Assembly: GCA_963422465.1 (NCBI GenBank)
Contig: OY730173.1
Location: forward strand, 2,852,001-2,916,000
Source of the DNA: Lichina pygmaea
Lineage: Eukaryota; Ascomycota; Lichinomycetes; Lichinales; Lichinaceae
Length of the DNA stretch: 64,000 bases
Direction: 5' to 3'
Shown here piece after piece: positions 24,198 to 34,381 of this stretch. A model generated the notes under the pieces. It was given only the letters and a program-made list of their open reading frames with translations. It ran no database searches and was not told the DNA's origin. Position numbers and translations under genes: made by a program. Within the stretch, counting starts at the first letter, position 1. Each line of letters opens with the position of its first letter.

Positions 24198-24210
24198 ACC
24201 GACGTAGGGC
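24198..24210. repeat. target-site duplication, left copy
   Basis: ACCGACGTAGGGC, repeated exactly at 24401-24413. Confidence 0.8.
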
Positions 24211-24400
24211 AGCCACTTTCTTTGTTCTACAGTCTCTCGGCAGGATGGTGCCCGCCTAGGGGCCGCAGGGGAGGTTTTTATCCTGTGGGCAGGTGGCCAG
24301 CCACCTGGGCCAAAAGGTTTCCTTGCCACTTCTATAGTATTCCCAGCATAATCTAGCTTAGCTAGTTTTAGAATGGTGTAGGATCTCAATACAATACAAT
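24211..24400 (+). mobile_element. 190-bp LINE 3'-end stub with (ACAAT)n tail
   Basis: A very short insertion bracketed by the 13-bp duplication ACCGACGTAGGGC (24198-24210 and 24401-24413). Its end, TAGAATGGTGTAGGATCTCA then ATACAATACAAT, matches the end of the LINE at 5933-7311 (AGAATGGTGTAGG and a CTAGCT block about 20 bp earlier). It is therefore a severely 5'-truncated copy of the same or a related LINE family. Confidence 0.8.
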
Positions 24401-24413
24401 ACCGACGTAGGGC
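24401..24413. repeat. target-site duplication, right copy
   Basis: Exact copy of 24198-24210 after the simple A-rich tail. Confidence 0.8.
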
Positions 24414-25447
24414 GATCATCGAGAGGATGGAAAACACCACGATCAACGGTCGACAAGGAAGTCAAACTACAGAGGACTTTCAGGAGAGCATTTCAGCCGA
24501 ATGTCGAAATTACCATGTTCTTGTTGGCGACGTACGAATCAAATGAGAGGTAGTTGACGCCGGAAGGATCACCGAGAGAAATACACCAAGCGCTTCATCT
24601 CCATCAGAGCTCGGAAGACATGTCACCATCTAGTTACCTACTGTACCAAGCACGATACGACGGATGCTCAAGCATAGTAAAAGAGATCGTATAACCGGCC
24701 GTCCCGGTTGAGGGGAACTCAGCAACGGATTTCAGACGAAGGAGACGGTTGATGTACTCATGTGTCGATCTTGTGCCACGGGAGCGATGCTTGAAGGTAA
24801 ATGCTGCGGTGGATAAGGCTGCGGTGGACGTACGATTGGCAGTGGGTTCTAGCCTGAGAGATAGGGTGATGAGGATTTGAGAATGGAAAAGAAGTCGATC
24901 GGCTTTATACTGTGTCCAGCACATACCTCCACTTCTGATTAGGGAATGCATATCGTTCATCCCACATCGAAACAGGGCATGGACATGAGAGCCTAAGACA
25001 GTCGATATATACCGCCCCGTCGTGTGTGCTGTACATATACCGCATGTCAACTGACTGATGAAGGGGAGGGTAAGATGCTACATACTACGTTCCACATGCC
25101 ACATGCCACACGTGTACGAGGGCACTCAGAGGTACCTCAAAAAGATGACCGACGAATAGAGGCAAAGAGCGAGAGACGGCGGAGGGAAAAAGATAACTCG
25201 ACGGAAGACGGAACGCCAGATATCCAGAGCAAATGCCGTTCAGACAAAACCAGAGCAGGAATGTCCTTGGGACAGCAACAGAAGGGGGAGCCCTGGCCGA
25301 CTCCATACCATCTGTGTACCGAAACGCCTGGCGACGGGAGATAGATGGTGATGGGAAGGGGGTGACGCTGGGAATTGGACGGTCGGTGAGAAAGAGGATG
25401 ACGGGGAGAAAGAGGATGGCAATCGAGCGTGTTCACGTTGTATTCGT
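24414..25447. other. intergenic / MCM2 3' flank
   Basis: No coding signature. The right part is presumably the MCM2 3' UTR. Confidence 0.35.
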
Positions 25448-28400
25448 TCAAGCCCTGACGCTAGCCCCTAAGCGGTTCTGGCTGCGAAAGCTGTTCTGCG
25501 TGTTGCTCTTCCTCGAGCCAAAGTTCGACGAGGGTCGGGCGAGCGTGTACCTACAAACACGGTGGGTCAGCTGGTTTGTTCTAGGACCGTGGAGAGGATG
25601 TTGGAGAGGGGATCGCGGAAAAGGATGGAAGAGGGAGTGGAAGAGAGATGGTTATCGGGCGCGATGGAGGAGATGGATTCGATGGCTGTGCAAAAGATCA
25701 CACGGGGAAGAGGGAAAGAGGAAAACAGAAAATGGGGGAGGCTGGTAGAGGCCGATCCAAGTACGGTACATGACCACCTCCAGCCCCGCCAGATAAACTA
25801 GAAGAATCGAAACAACTCCCTCCAAAATCGCAATACGTACTTTGCAAAAGCCCTCGCCAAAGCCTTCTTGCAGCTGACTTTCTGGCTCCCGACGAAGCTG
25901 TCGACCGTGACGGCGATGGCCCGATCAATGTCCTGCGACGAACACTGGTCGGACAGGCGCATCTTGGCGAACGCCTCCGAGATGCGGATGATGGCTTCGA
26001 GATGGCGGACCTGGGACATGTCGTTGGGTCAGCGGCGGAGGTGGTATTTTTTTTGGGGGGGGGGGGGGGGGGGGGTTGCTGAGGGGAGAATTCTCAAGGG
26101 GGTAGGGGTGTTAGGGAAGAACTAGATATATCATACGGTGATGGGATACGCCCCCGTCGCGAGACTCTCTCGGCGCATGTCGGCGAACAGTCGCGCCACC
26201 TTATCCTGGTCGATCTGATACAGCTTCGGCGAGCAGTGTTCCCGCGCGTACAGGATGTATTTCCTGAGCAGCGCCTGCGGGATCTCGCCCACCTTCTGTT
26301 CTTCCCTCGCCCCCGTGGTCGCGGTGGCTGCTTTTGGTCGGCGGCGGTTGGAGGGGATGACGTCTTCGTCGTCTTCGCCTTCGTTTTCGTTTTCGTTGGC
26401 GTTATTGGCGTCGTGGTGTTGGACGTCCTCCATGACATCATCTTTCTGCGCGGTGTCGCCGTCGGTAGGTCCACTCTTCGCCTTGGCCTTTTCGAGGATG
26501 GCCTCCGGATGGGCGCGGTCGTGGCTGTCGACGACGAAGCGCGCGAGCCGGGCGTCTTCCTCGGGATCGACCGTGTCGCGCACGACGCAGAGCACGTCGA
26601 ACCGCGAGAGGATGGGCTCGGTGAGCTCGACGTTCTGGGCAAAAGGCAGGGTCGAGTTGTACCGACCGCCGATGGGGTTGGCGGCGGCGACGATGGAGCA
26701 GCGCGCGTGCAGCGTCGTGACGATGCCGGCCTTGGAGATCGAGATGGTCTGCTGCTCCATGGCCTCGTGGATCGAGGTGCGATCCTGGTCGTTCATCTTG
26801 TCGAACTCGTCGATCAGGCACGTGCCCTTGTCGGCCAGCACCAGCGCCCCGCCCTCGAGCGTCCACTCGCCCGTCATCGGGTCCTTGCGCACGCTCGCCG
26901 TCAGACCCACGGCGCTGGCGCCCTGGCCCGTCGCGAACACGGCCCGGTGCGCCGTCTTCTCGATGTACTTGAGGAACTGCGACTTGGCCGTGCCCGGGTC
27001 GCCCAGGAGCAGGATGTTGATGTCGCCGCGGATGTTGTGCTTGCCCTGGGCCACCTTGCCGACGCCGCTGAACAGCGACAGCGCGATGGCCGTCTTGATG
27101 TCCGTGTGGCCGTAGATGCTCGGCGCGATCGACTGCACGATCTTGTCGACGACGGCCGGATCCCGCGCCAGCTGCCGGATCTGCCGCTCGTCGTCGTCCG
27201 TCAGCCGGAACCCGGCGAGCTGGTCGTGCGACTTGACGACGTAGTTCGCCTCGAGGATCGTCGCGAACACGGGGAAGCCGTTGCGGTTGTTCAGCTGGGC
27301 GTCGTAGCTGTTGCGGTAGATGCCCGTGATCTCGACCTCCTCGCCCGGCTTGGCCGAGTCGATTAGGTCCCAGAGCAGGACGACCTCGCGATGGCGCGGC
27401 AGACGCCCGGCCGGCACCGTCCCGGGCGATTCCTGCAGAGTGAGCTTCTGGTAGTTGCGGTACACCGTCCTCTCCGAGTTCAGCGTGAACGGGCCGCGAG
27501 ACTGGCAGTTCTGGCAGTACGAGATCTTGACCTCGGCGTTCAGCTCCTGCTGGAAGGGACCGAGCGTGATGCCGCACTTGCCGCAGTCAAACCGGACGTA
27601 CTTGAGCTGCGGGAAGACGCCGGTCCGTCGGGTGACGACTCCGCTCACCCGTACGAGACACCCGAGATGGGTCTGACGCAGCTGGCGGAGCGTGTAGTGC
27701 ACCGGCAGATCGGTGATGCGCACGTGGATCTCGGAGTGGATCCGCTCGTAGTCGGGATAGTGCAGCAGCGTGACGTCCATGGCGACCTGGTCGAAGATCC
27801 TCAGCATCTCGGCCGGAGCGTTGGCAAGGAAGTACGCCAGTATCGCCTTGGAGGCCGACAGATGATCGTACGAGACCTCGAGCGACTCGGCGTTGACTTC
27901 ACCGAGCGTGCGGATGCGCGTGCCGTAGACCGAGGTGCCGTGCTGGTCCGTGTACTCGGTCAGGAAGGACTTGAACTCGCGCTGGATGGTCCTGTGCACC
28001 GCCGGCAAGGCCACCCATTCCGTGAGGCTGGCGGCTTTGACGTCCTGCAGCGTCTCGAGCGACAGCTCCTCCTCCATTATGTCATCGGCCATGTAATCAT
28101 CTTCGTCTTCGTCGTAATGGTGTCGTCGTCGTCTGGGCTGCCGCGTGAGGTCCATGTTGACGTCGTCATCATCGTCCAAGAACGCCAGCGGCATCTTCTT
28201 CCGGCGGGCAAGTTCTCGGTCTCGTCGGTTCAGGCGGGCCTCGATCTGCCGCCGCGTGCCCACGTCGAGCTCGTCGTAGTCGCCCTCATCGTCGATGTAG
28301 CGGGTCTGTACGTAAGCGTCGTTCTCCCGCGGGCCATAGTCGCGCTCAAAGTTGTCGGCAAAAAGATCAATGCCGGCCTCGTCTTCGGCCATCTCGTCGA

Positions 28401-28658
28401 CGTCGTCAATGTCGGCGATGCCATCTTCATCGCCTTCACGGGCGTCCAGGTCGTCGTCGTCGTCCTGTGGGAGGATAGGCGGAGAGGAAGGCAACGCTTC
28501 GGGGCTGCGTCAGCGTGACTGTAGAAGAGAGCGAGGTGCGAACTGCGATACATACGACTCGACACAGCTCCAGCAGAGGATGTTGGCGCACCATCGTCAG
28601 GCTCTCGCGATCGCTTGCGGCGAGTAGTGCTGGTGACGCCTCGGTTTGCGGAGGACAT
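25448..28658 (-). CDS. MCM2: DNA replication licensing factor Mcm2
   Basis: Subunit of the MCM2-7 replicative helicase, loaded at origins in G1. Four minus-strand exons: about 28658-28564 (or -28556), 28504-26137, 26010-25841, 25550-25448; about 911 aa. An acidic N-terminal region (histone-binding in the family) precedes the OB fold. The zinc finger is CGKCG then CQNCQ. The ATPase has Walker A GDPGTAKSQFLKY, Walker B CLIDEFDKM, sensor-1 AAANPIGGRYNS, and arginine finger LSRFDVLCVV. The last exon gives KYTLARPSSNFGSRKS after a 290-bp intron and is easily missed. The intron at 26011-26136 contains a 21-nt G run. The strong GTATGT donor after exon 1 is out of phase by one base; a weaker donor two codons earlier (exon end 28564) restores frame. 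Confidence 0.93.
26055..26075. repeat. 21-nt G run in MCM2 intron
   Basis: On the coding strand it is a poly-C tract in the 126-bp intron between the ATPase exon and the next exon. Confidence 0.9.
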
Positions 28659-29081
28659 GTTCGGTCGGAGCGGTGAACTATGTCAGATCAATCAGTCTTG
28701 GGGTGATCTGATCTATAGCTTTGTATCGTCAATCACTGAAGACTCACCTCATGTCAAATGAGTGGTACGGACGGACAAGATGCGTTGGTCGTCGCTTCCG
28801 CGAAGAGGACTGGCGCTCAGTTTGACGGACTGAGATGCGCCCGCGGCGCCGTACGGTACCGTACGCACCGCAATTAAGACGCGACACGCCTCGGCGCGTA
28901 TTAGTCATGCATATATGCTCCGTACCGTAAGCATCGTCATAGCTGAATGCGACGCAGGGACAGACCTGCGAAAGATCATCCCCGGGCCTTCATCGAGCAG
29001 AGTAGCATCCATAGCCTCTCGCTGACCAAAGCCTCTCAATCTTGCACCTGGAGAGACAACAGACGCCGCAGATACGCTGCC
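28659..29081. promoter_or_regulatory. bidirectional promoter, MCM2 / UBR7-like
   Basis: 423 bp between divergent ATGs. It contains CGTACGGTACCGTACGCACC (about 28850-28869) and AAGACGCGACACGCC with GGCGCGT downstream. The CGCG cores loosely resemble MBF-type G1/S sites, which would suit MCM2, but this is only suggestive. Confidence 0.45.
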
Positions 29082-30886
29082 ATGGACGGCGGAGGCAACG
29101 ACGGCGCGGAAGGCAGTGTCCCGGGGAAGAGGCCTGATTGCCAGACGGCGGCTGAGTACGTCCTCTGTCCGCCCTTGAGGACGACGTTCTTCACGATTCG
29201 GAAAGCTTCGGCAGCTGACCTTGGCCCTCCTTTTAGGTTCATAGATGACCAGCTGCGTCTGGAAGCGGATGCCCGGGAGGCACTCCCCTATGTAAACAAC
29301 GCCGGCTGTCATCTTCCACTCGCCCACCTCAGCTGATGCCGTCCCAGGCTTTCGACATGTGCACACGCCCACTAGGAGCGCTACGGCAGTCTCTCTTCTC
29401 GTGTCTCACTTGTAACCCGCCACCGCTGTCGCCCTCCGAGCCGTACAACCCGGCCGGGATCTGTTACGCCTGCTCGATTTCCTGCCATGGCGAACACACT
29501 CTCGCGGAGCTGTTCTCCAAGAGGAACTTTGCCTGCGACTGCGGCACGACTCGGTTCTCCTCGACCTCGCCATGCGGTCTACGGATCAATCCCGAGACGG
29601 GATCAAAGGGAGGCTCACACTCGGAAGCACCCGTGGCCAGCAACAGATACAATCACAACTTCCAGAACAGATTCTGCAGCTGTGATCAGACCTACGACCC
29701 GCACCAAGAGAAAGCCACCATGTATCAGTGTCTGGGATTAGGCACCATTGAGGAAGGCGGCTGTGGCGAGGACTGGTGGCATCCGTCTTGTCTGCTAGGT
29801 CTGCCATCAGACTGGCACAATGATACCGACGAACACGGGGATCCTGTCAGAAACGGATGTGTTGAAGACGATGATCCAGCATCACCACCTGGTTTTCCCG
29901 ACGAGGACTCATTCGATGGGTTCATCTGTTGGAAGTGCGTCAAGAGTCACCCATGGATCAAGCGGTACGCAGGGACGACAGGATTCTTGCCACCAGTCTT
30001 TCGGGCTGCTCCCGACGACATGTCGGAAACCGCCTCGAACAAATCAACGGACGCAGCGAACGACGACCCGCCGGAGAAGTCTGGCACAGCCGTCTCTGCA
30101 GACACGTCTAAGAAGCGCAAGGTCGATGAAGGCGAGGACTCCGCCGTTGACGGAGGCCGAGCCAAGAAATCGAAATCCGACGTCGCGAACGGCCATGGAC
30201 ATCCGTCGGCCACGACCTCGAACACAGCAGCGACCAACGGCGTTGTAAAATGTGGCTACAACCAACTCCCGCCACCTCCCGACCGAAACTTCTCGCTCTT
30301 CTTCACCGAGAACTTCCGGGAGAAGCTCTGTCGGTGTGCGGTGTGTTTCCCGAAGGTCGGCCCTCACCCGCAGCTAGTCGAAGAGGAGGAGACCTACGAA
30401 CCACGTCTCTCATCCGAGTCTGGCAACGAGGACGAACATGAGGCCGATGTCGGACGAAGCAGTGCTGGGACGAACAGTCTCTTGGACATGGGAGAACGTG
30501 CTCTGAGCAACGTCGACCGCGTTCGGGCCATAGGTACCCTCCCACATCCTTTCAGCCCACGCCCCTCTTCGCCCAGCTGGCCCTCTCCCACTAGTTTTCC
30601 CCTCTCTCTTCTCGTTGCTACGCGATACAGAAGTAGCTGATGATGCACAGAGGGGGTGATGGTCTACAACGATCTCAAGGAAAAGGTCAAGGCCTTTTTA
30701 ACGCCCTTTGCGGAGACGGGTCAGCCGGTGGGGGCAGAGGATGTCAAGGAGTACTTTGCCAAGCTCCGTGGAGACGCCGAAGATCTCAAGGTAGCTAATG
30801 CTGCTGCCGTTTCTGCCCGCGGGAGCGCCTCTAGGAAAGGTCGAGACCATCGAAGGGAACAAGACGGTGAGCCGGATTGCTCTTGA
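29082..30886 (+). CDS. UBR7/Mlo2-like protein (UBR box + PHD-like)
   Basis: Putative N-recognin-type E3 ligase; animal UBR7 and fission-yeast Mlo2 are relatives. Four exons (29082-29155, 29237-29291, 29348-30533, 30651-30886) give 516 aa. The first introns are short and join QTAAE to FIDDQLRLEADAREALPY and then to AFDMCTRPLGALRQ. The UBR zinc box is LFSCLTC, GICYACSISCHGEH, and FACDCGTTRF. A PHD-like region follows: NRFCSCDQTYD, CGEDWWHPSCLLGLP, FICWKCV. A Lys/Ser-rich linker with a nuclear-signal-like KKRKVDEG comes next, and then LCRCAVCFPKV. The C terminus is uncertain: a GTGAGC donor at 30867 with a TACAG acceptor would end the protein at 30930 as DGY, 512 aa. Confidence 0.85.
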
Positions 30887-32082
30887 GCATCCCCATCTGC
30901 ACAGATGAATTGACTTGTACAGGATACTGACGTGTGACGATGCCGTCTGGCACTCTGCTCATAACGTACCGTTGACCAGTGGTGGGAGTTCCAGTCCTCC
31001 CTCCCTGCTAGGGCTAAGGTCACGTGAGAGGAGAGATCTTTCCTGTGTACTGTACGGAGTACTCCGTATCAGATTCGTAGATAGTGACACAGGGAATCGA
31101 GAGACCTTTTGCTGCTTTGGAGCTCTCCCGTACGACGACGCAGCACGTGGACACGCAGCCGATCCTCCGACACGTGCGGAAGGGTACGTATGTACGTATG
31201 TACCCAGGAGGGGTGTCCCGAAGGGACGGGAGGAGGGTAATACCCCCCCCCCCCCCCCCAATGGCACGGGTACGTAAGTACGGAAGTACGGAAGTACGGA
31301 GTACGTAACGTACAGTAAGCACCTCTATTTCGGAGAGGGAGTGAAGTCACGTGCCGACAGAGGAGACTATTGGATTAGTACGTACAGTACGTATAGGTAC
31401 GTACCTAGATTATGTACCGTAATGCTTTGTCATAGCCACCTCACGGGGTCGTCGATTGGCTGGCGTGGTCGTCCACTTTCGCTCCCACCTTCCACATGGG
31501 AGGTCCCCACTGGTTGTGCCGGATGAACGGACGCCTCTCTGCACACCTCCTTCTTCTTTGGAGATGTGTATTAGGTGATCTTGAAACAAGACTGCTGTGT
31601 TGTTTTTGCTGTTGTTAATATCATTTCCTGGTGTCGGCGTTCCTTGGTCAAATGAACCAGACTCCGGTTTCTTTTGAATAGATCGGAACGGGGGCATACC
31701 TCCATTCGGACATCTTGAGCATGAGACCGATTTAGCAGAGCATTACGTACGTAGATGCGTACAGCCTTACAGACAAAAGGATGGCGTACAGGAGCTTGCA
31801 TGCCAAGCTTCGAACCAGGTGGACGGAACCCTACTCCGAGAGGCCGATCTGTGCAAGACAACGGCACAGGCCCTCTCTCCAAGAGCCGTCATCCATATGC
31901 AGAAGGCCATGTGGCTCCAGGGCTTCACTTGCCAGTCGAGGATTTCAACACCTTTGACTACGTCGTTGGACTGCTCGGCATGATGCATTTGTTTGTCCGA
32001 CGGGCCATTTTGGATTATGAACCGCCATGGACGCTCAAGACATGGCCACGATGCCGGATCCGATGTCCCATGGTCCGAAATT
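30887..32082. other. intergenic with GTAC islands and a C run
   Basis: No coding signature. From about 31170 to 31420 the DNA is dominated by GTACG motifs (e.g. GTAAGTACGGAAGTACGG) and a 17-nt C run. An imperfect purine-rich hairpin around GTCCCGAAGGGAC lies at about 31216-31228. Confidence 0.5.
31243..31259. repeat. 17-nt C run with AATGGCACGGGTAC flank
   Basis: Seventeen Cs followed by AATGGCACGGGTAC, and preceded by GGGTAATA. It is the same arrangement, inverted, as the left arm and G run at 777-812. Confidence 0.85.
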
Positions 32083-32790
32083 GACAGCCAGGTCTGGAAA
32101 TAGAACGGCATATGAGAAACACCCTAGGTGGGCAGGAGCAAGAGAAGTCTGCTACAAGTGATGGAGTCTCAACGAGCTCGGCCGTTATCAGACCGGAGCA
32201 CGATCAAAATCTGACTCAAGCCTCTACCGGTACAGCGAACGACATCATCAAAGACCCAACAACTCAAGACAATCCTAGAAATCGAAGATGGATGGCATTT
32301 AGTATGAGATATGGGATGAACAGTCGTCCAGGGGTCCGTTCCTCGCGCACCGGCCGTGGAGCTGGCCAGCCAGGGCAGGAAAGGAGGTTGAGGACGAGAC
32401 AACATGCAGCTGTCTCCGATGTTTCATGACTGTAACTGGACAGCCAGGTCTGGAAAAGGAACGGCATATGAGAAACAGCGTGACCCAGGTGGGCAGGAGC
32501 AAGAGGATTTTTGAATTAAGTGATAGTCTCGGCTGGCTCGACTTTGGGATAAGCCGGACGATCGAACCGTGACTCAAGCCTTTACAACGAAGGACATCAT
32601 CAAAGACCCAACGGCTCGAGACGGTTCTAGAAACCGAAGGCGGACGGAATCACCTGCCAGGGTAGTCTGGAACACAAGACGAACAGACCCTCAGAGGCCC
32701 ATTGCTCGTACACCGGCCATGAACGTGGTCCTTTCCGGCAGGAGAGAAGATTCAGGACGAGACAGCGCGAAGATGGATGCACCGGCAACC
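32083..32790. repeat. two-copy 356-bp tandem repeat
   Basis: Copies start at 32083 and 32439 (GACAGCCAGGTCTGGAAA, then GAACGGCATATGAGAAAC). Both also share GGGCAGGAGCAAGAG, GACATCATCAAAGACCCAAC and AGGACGAGACA at matching offsets (352-356 bp). The copies have diverged and I see no coding frame. They lie directly upstream of the Kex2-type polyprotein gene. Confidence 0.75.
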
Positions 32791-32907
32791 CGAGTCGTCG
32801 GCTGAGCGTCCTGCGCCTTTGGGGGCTGGGCGTCATGCTCGTCGAGATGGTTGACGATCGGTGCGTCGCCACTGCTGCTTTCTGCTGTCCCCAGCATCGG
32901 CTGGGAA

Positions 32908-32915
32908 TATATAAA
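32908..32915 (+). promoter_or_regulatory. TATA box of polyprotein gene
   Basis: TATATAAA, 160-167 bp before the start codon. A CT- and CAGC-rich leader follows. Confidence 0.6.
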
Positions 32916-33074
32916 GAGGTCAAAGATCCGTCGACGAATTGCCATCATCAGCTCAATCTCGACCAGCTCGAAGCAACGGCGAAGACAACAGCAGTCACAG
33001 TTTTCACCGACTGAACCCTTTGCCAGCCCAACCCATCCTCCAACGCTACTCAGCAGCGGGACATTTCCCTCGTC

Positions 33075-34381
33075 ATGATGCATGTCCTCCCGCTTTCTCT
33101 CCTTGCTTTCCTGACGGCTGGATCTTTGGCCGCCCCGCCGGACCTGCGCAAGCGTCAATGGGGCTATGGCAACTGCGAGAACCGCCAGGGTGAAATCAGC
33201 GATCTCTACCAAAGATGTATTGGCAACTACGTGAGCATGGAATGACGTCCTCTTGAATGAGATTCCGTACGCTGACCACTTCAAGCGTTATACTCCCCTA
33301 CCGGCATGGCTGTACTGGGGTCCCAAGACTCCAGAAGCCTGCGCGAGATGGGTCAAAGACTATACGGGATGCTCCACGGGCAAGCCGGAAGGCGAGGGAC
33401 CGCCATCGAAGAAGCCCGCAGCCAACCAGCTCAACCGGAGGTCCGATCAGACGCTGAGCAAGCGTCAGTGGGGCTATGGCAACTGCGAGAACCGCCAGGG
33501 TGAAATCAGCGATCTCTACCAAAGATGCATCGGGAACTACGTGAGTGGAATTGATTCCCCTCCATGGATAAGCCTCGCACACTGACCGCTTCAAGCGTTA
33601 CACTCCCCTGCCGCCAGCGCTGTACTGGGGTCCCAAGACTCCAGAAGCCTGCGCGAGATGGGTCAAAGAGTATACGGGATGCTCCACGGGCAAGCCGGAA
33701 GGCAAGAAACCGACGCCGAAGAAGCCCGCAAGCAATGAGCTCAGCCGTAGATCCGATCAGACGTTGAGCAAGCGCCAGTGGGGCTATGGCAACTGCGAGA
33801 CCCGCCAGGGCGAAATCAGCGATCTCTATCAAAGATGCATTGGGAACTACGTGAGTGGGATTGATTCCCCGTCATGAATAAGTCTCGCACACTGACCACT
33901 TCAAGCGTTACACCCCCCTGCCGCCAGCGCTGTACTGGGGTCCCAAGACTCCAGAAGCCTGCGCGAGATGGGTCAAAGAGTATACGGGATGCTCCACGGG
34001 CAAGCCCGAAGGCAAGAAGCCGACGACCACGAAGCCCGCAGGCAAGCAGCTCAGTCAGAGGGTTGATCAGACGGAGGAAGGTTTCGACCTTGCTGGCCTG
34101 GACGCGGCGAATATCTATGTAAGCATCCGAGGGAAGGAGGGAGGGTATTAGGAGCGAGCATGATGCGCTGACACCATTCCGAGCCAGAACGACCTATCCG
34201 AGGCTGATCCGCAGACCATGGAGGTGATTTTTCCACAGGCAATCGAGTGAGAAGCTGAAAACGACGACATGCTAACGAAGGATCCTAGGAATATTTCTCT
34301 GCGCCGGAGTCTGGATTCGACGACCTGCCTCTCGGCCCGGCCCAGGCTGCCAGAGAGTTCAACCCTCGCTCTCCAGCTTGA
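33075..34381 (+). CDS. secreted three-repeat Cys4 polyprotein with Kex2 sites
   Basis: Not a family I recognise. Six exons (33075-33230, 33286-33540, 33596-33850, 33906-34118, 34188-34223, 34289-34381) give 335 aa. A clear signal peptide, MMHVLPLSLLAFLTAGSLAA, is followed by PPDLRKR and then three units starting QWGYGNC at residues 28, 113 and 198. Units 1 and 2 are 85 residues and end RRSDQTLSKR, so Golgi Kex2 should cut before each Gln. Each unit has C-X13-C-X22-C-X9-C and shared blocks (RQGEISDLYQRCIGNY, LYWGPKTPEACARWVK, YTGCSTGKPEG). Unit 3 lacks the RR site and continues into an acidic 80-residue tail. Introns 1-3 are each 55 bp, phase 0 and at the same place in every unit. The predicted products are Cys4 mini-proteins with N-terminal Gln. 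Confidence 0.85.

Noticed and set aside
26236-28518. Long plus-strand open frames of 286-376 codons
   Set aside because: Antisense shadows of the MCM2 ATPase exon.
33075-34381. Interpretation as a ustiloxin-type RiPP (dikaritin) precursor
   Set aside because: Repeats with KR sites fit, but the units are large Cys4 modules rather than short Tyr-containing cores, and no DUF3328-type or tyrosinase genes are nearby in this window.
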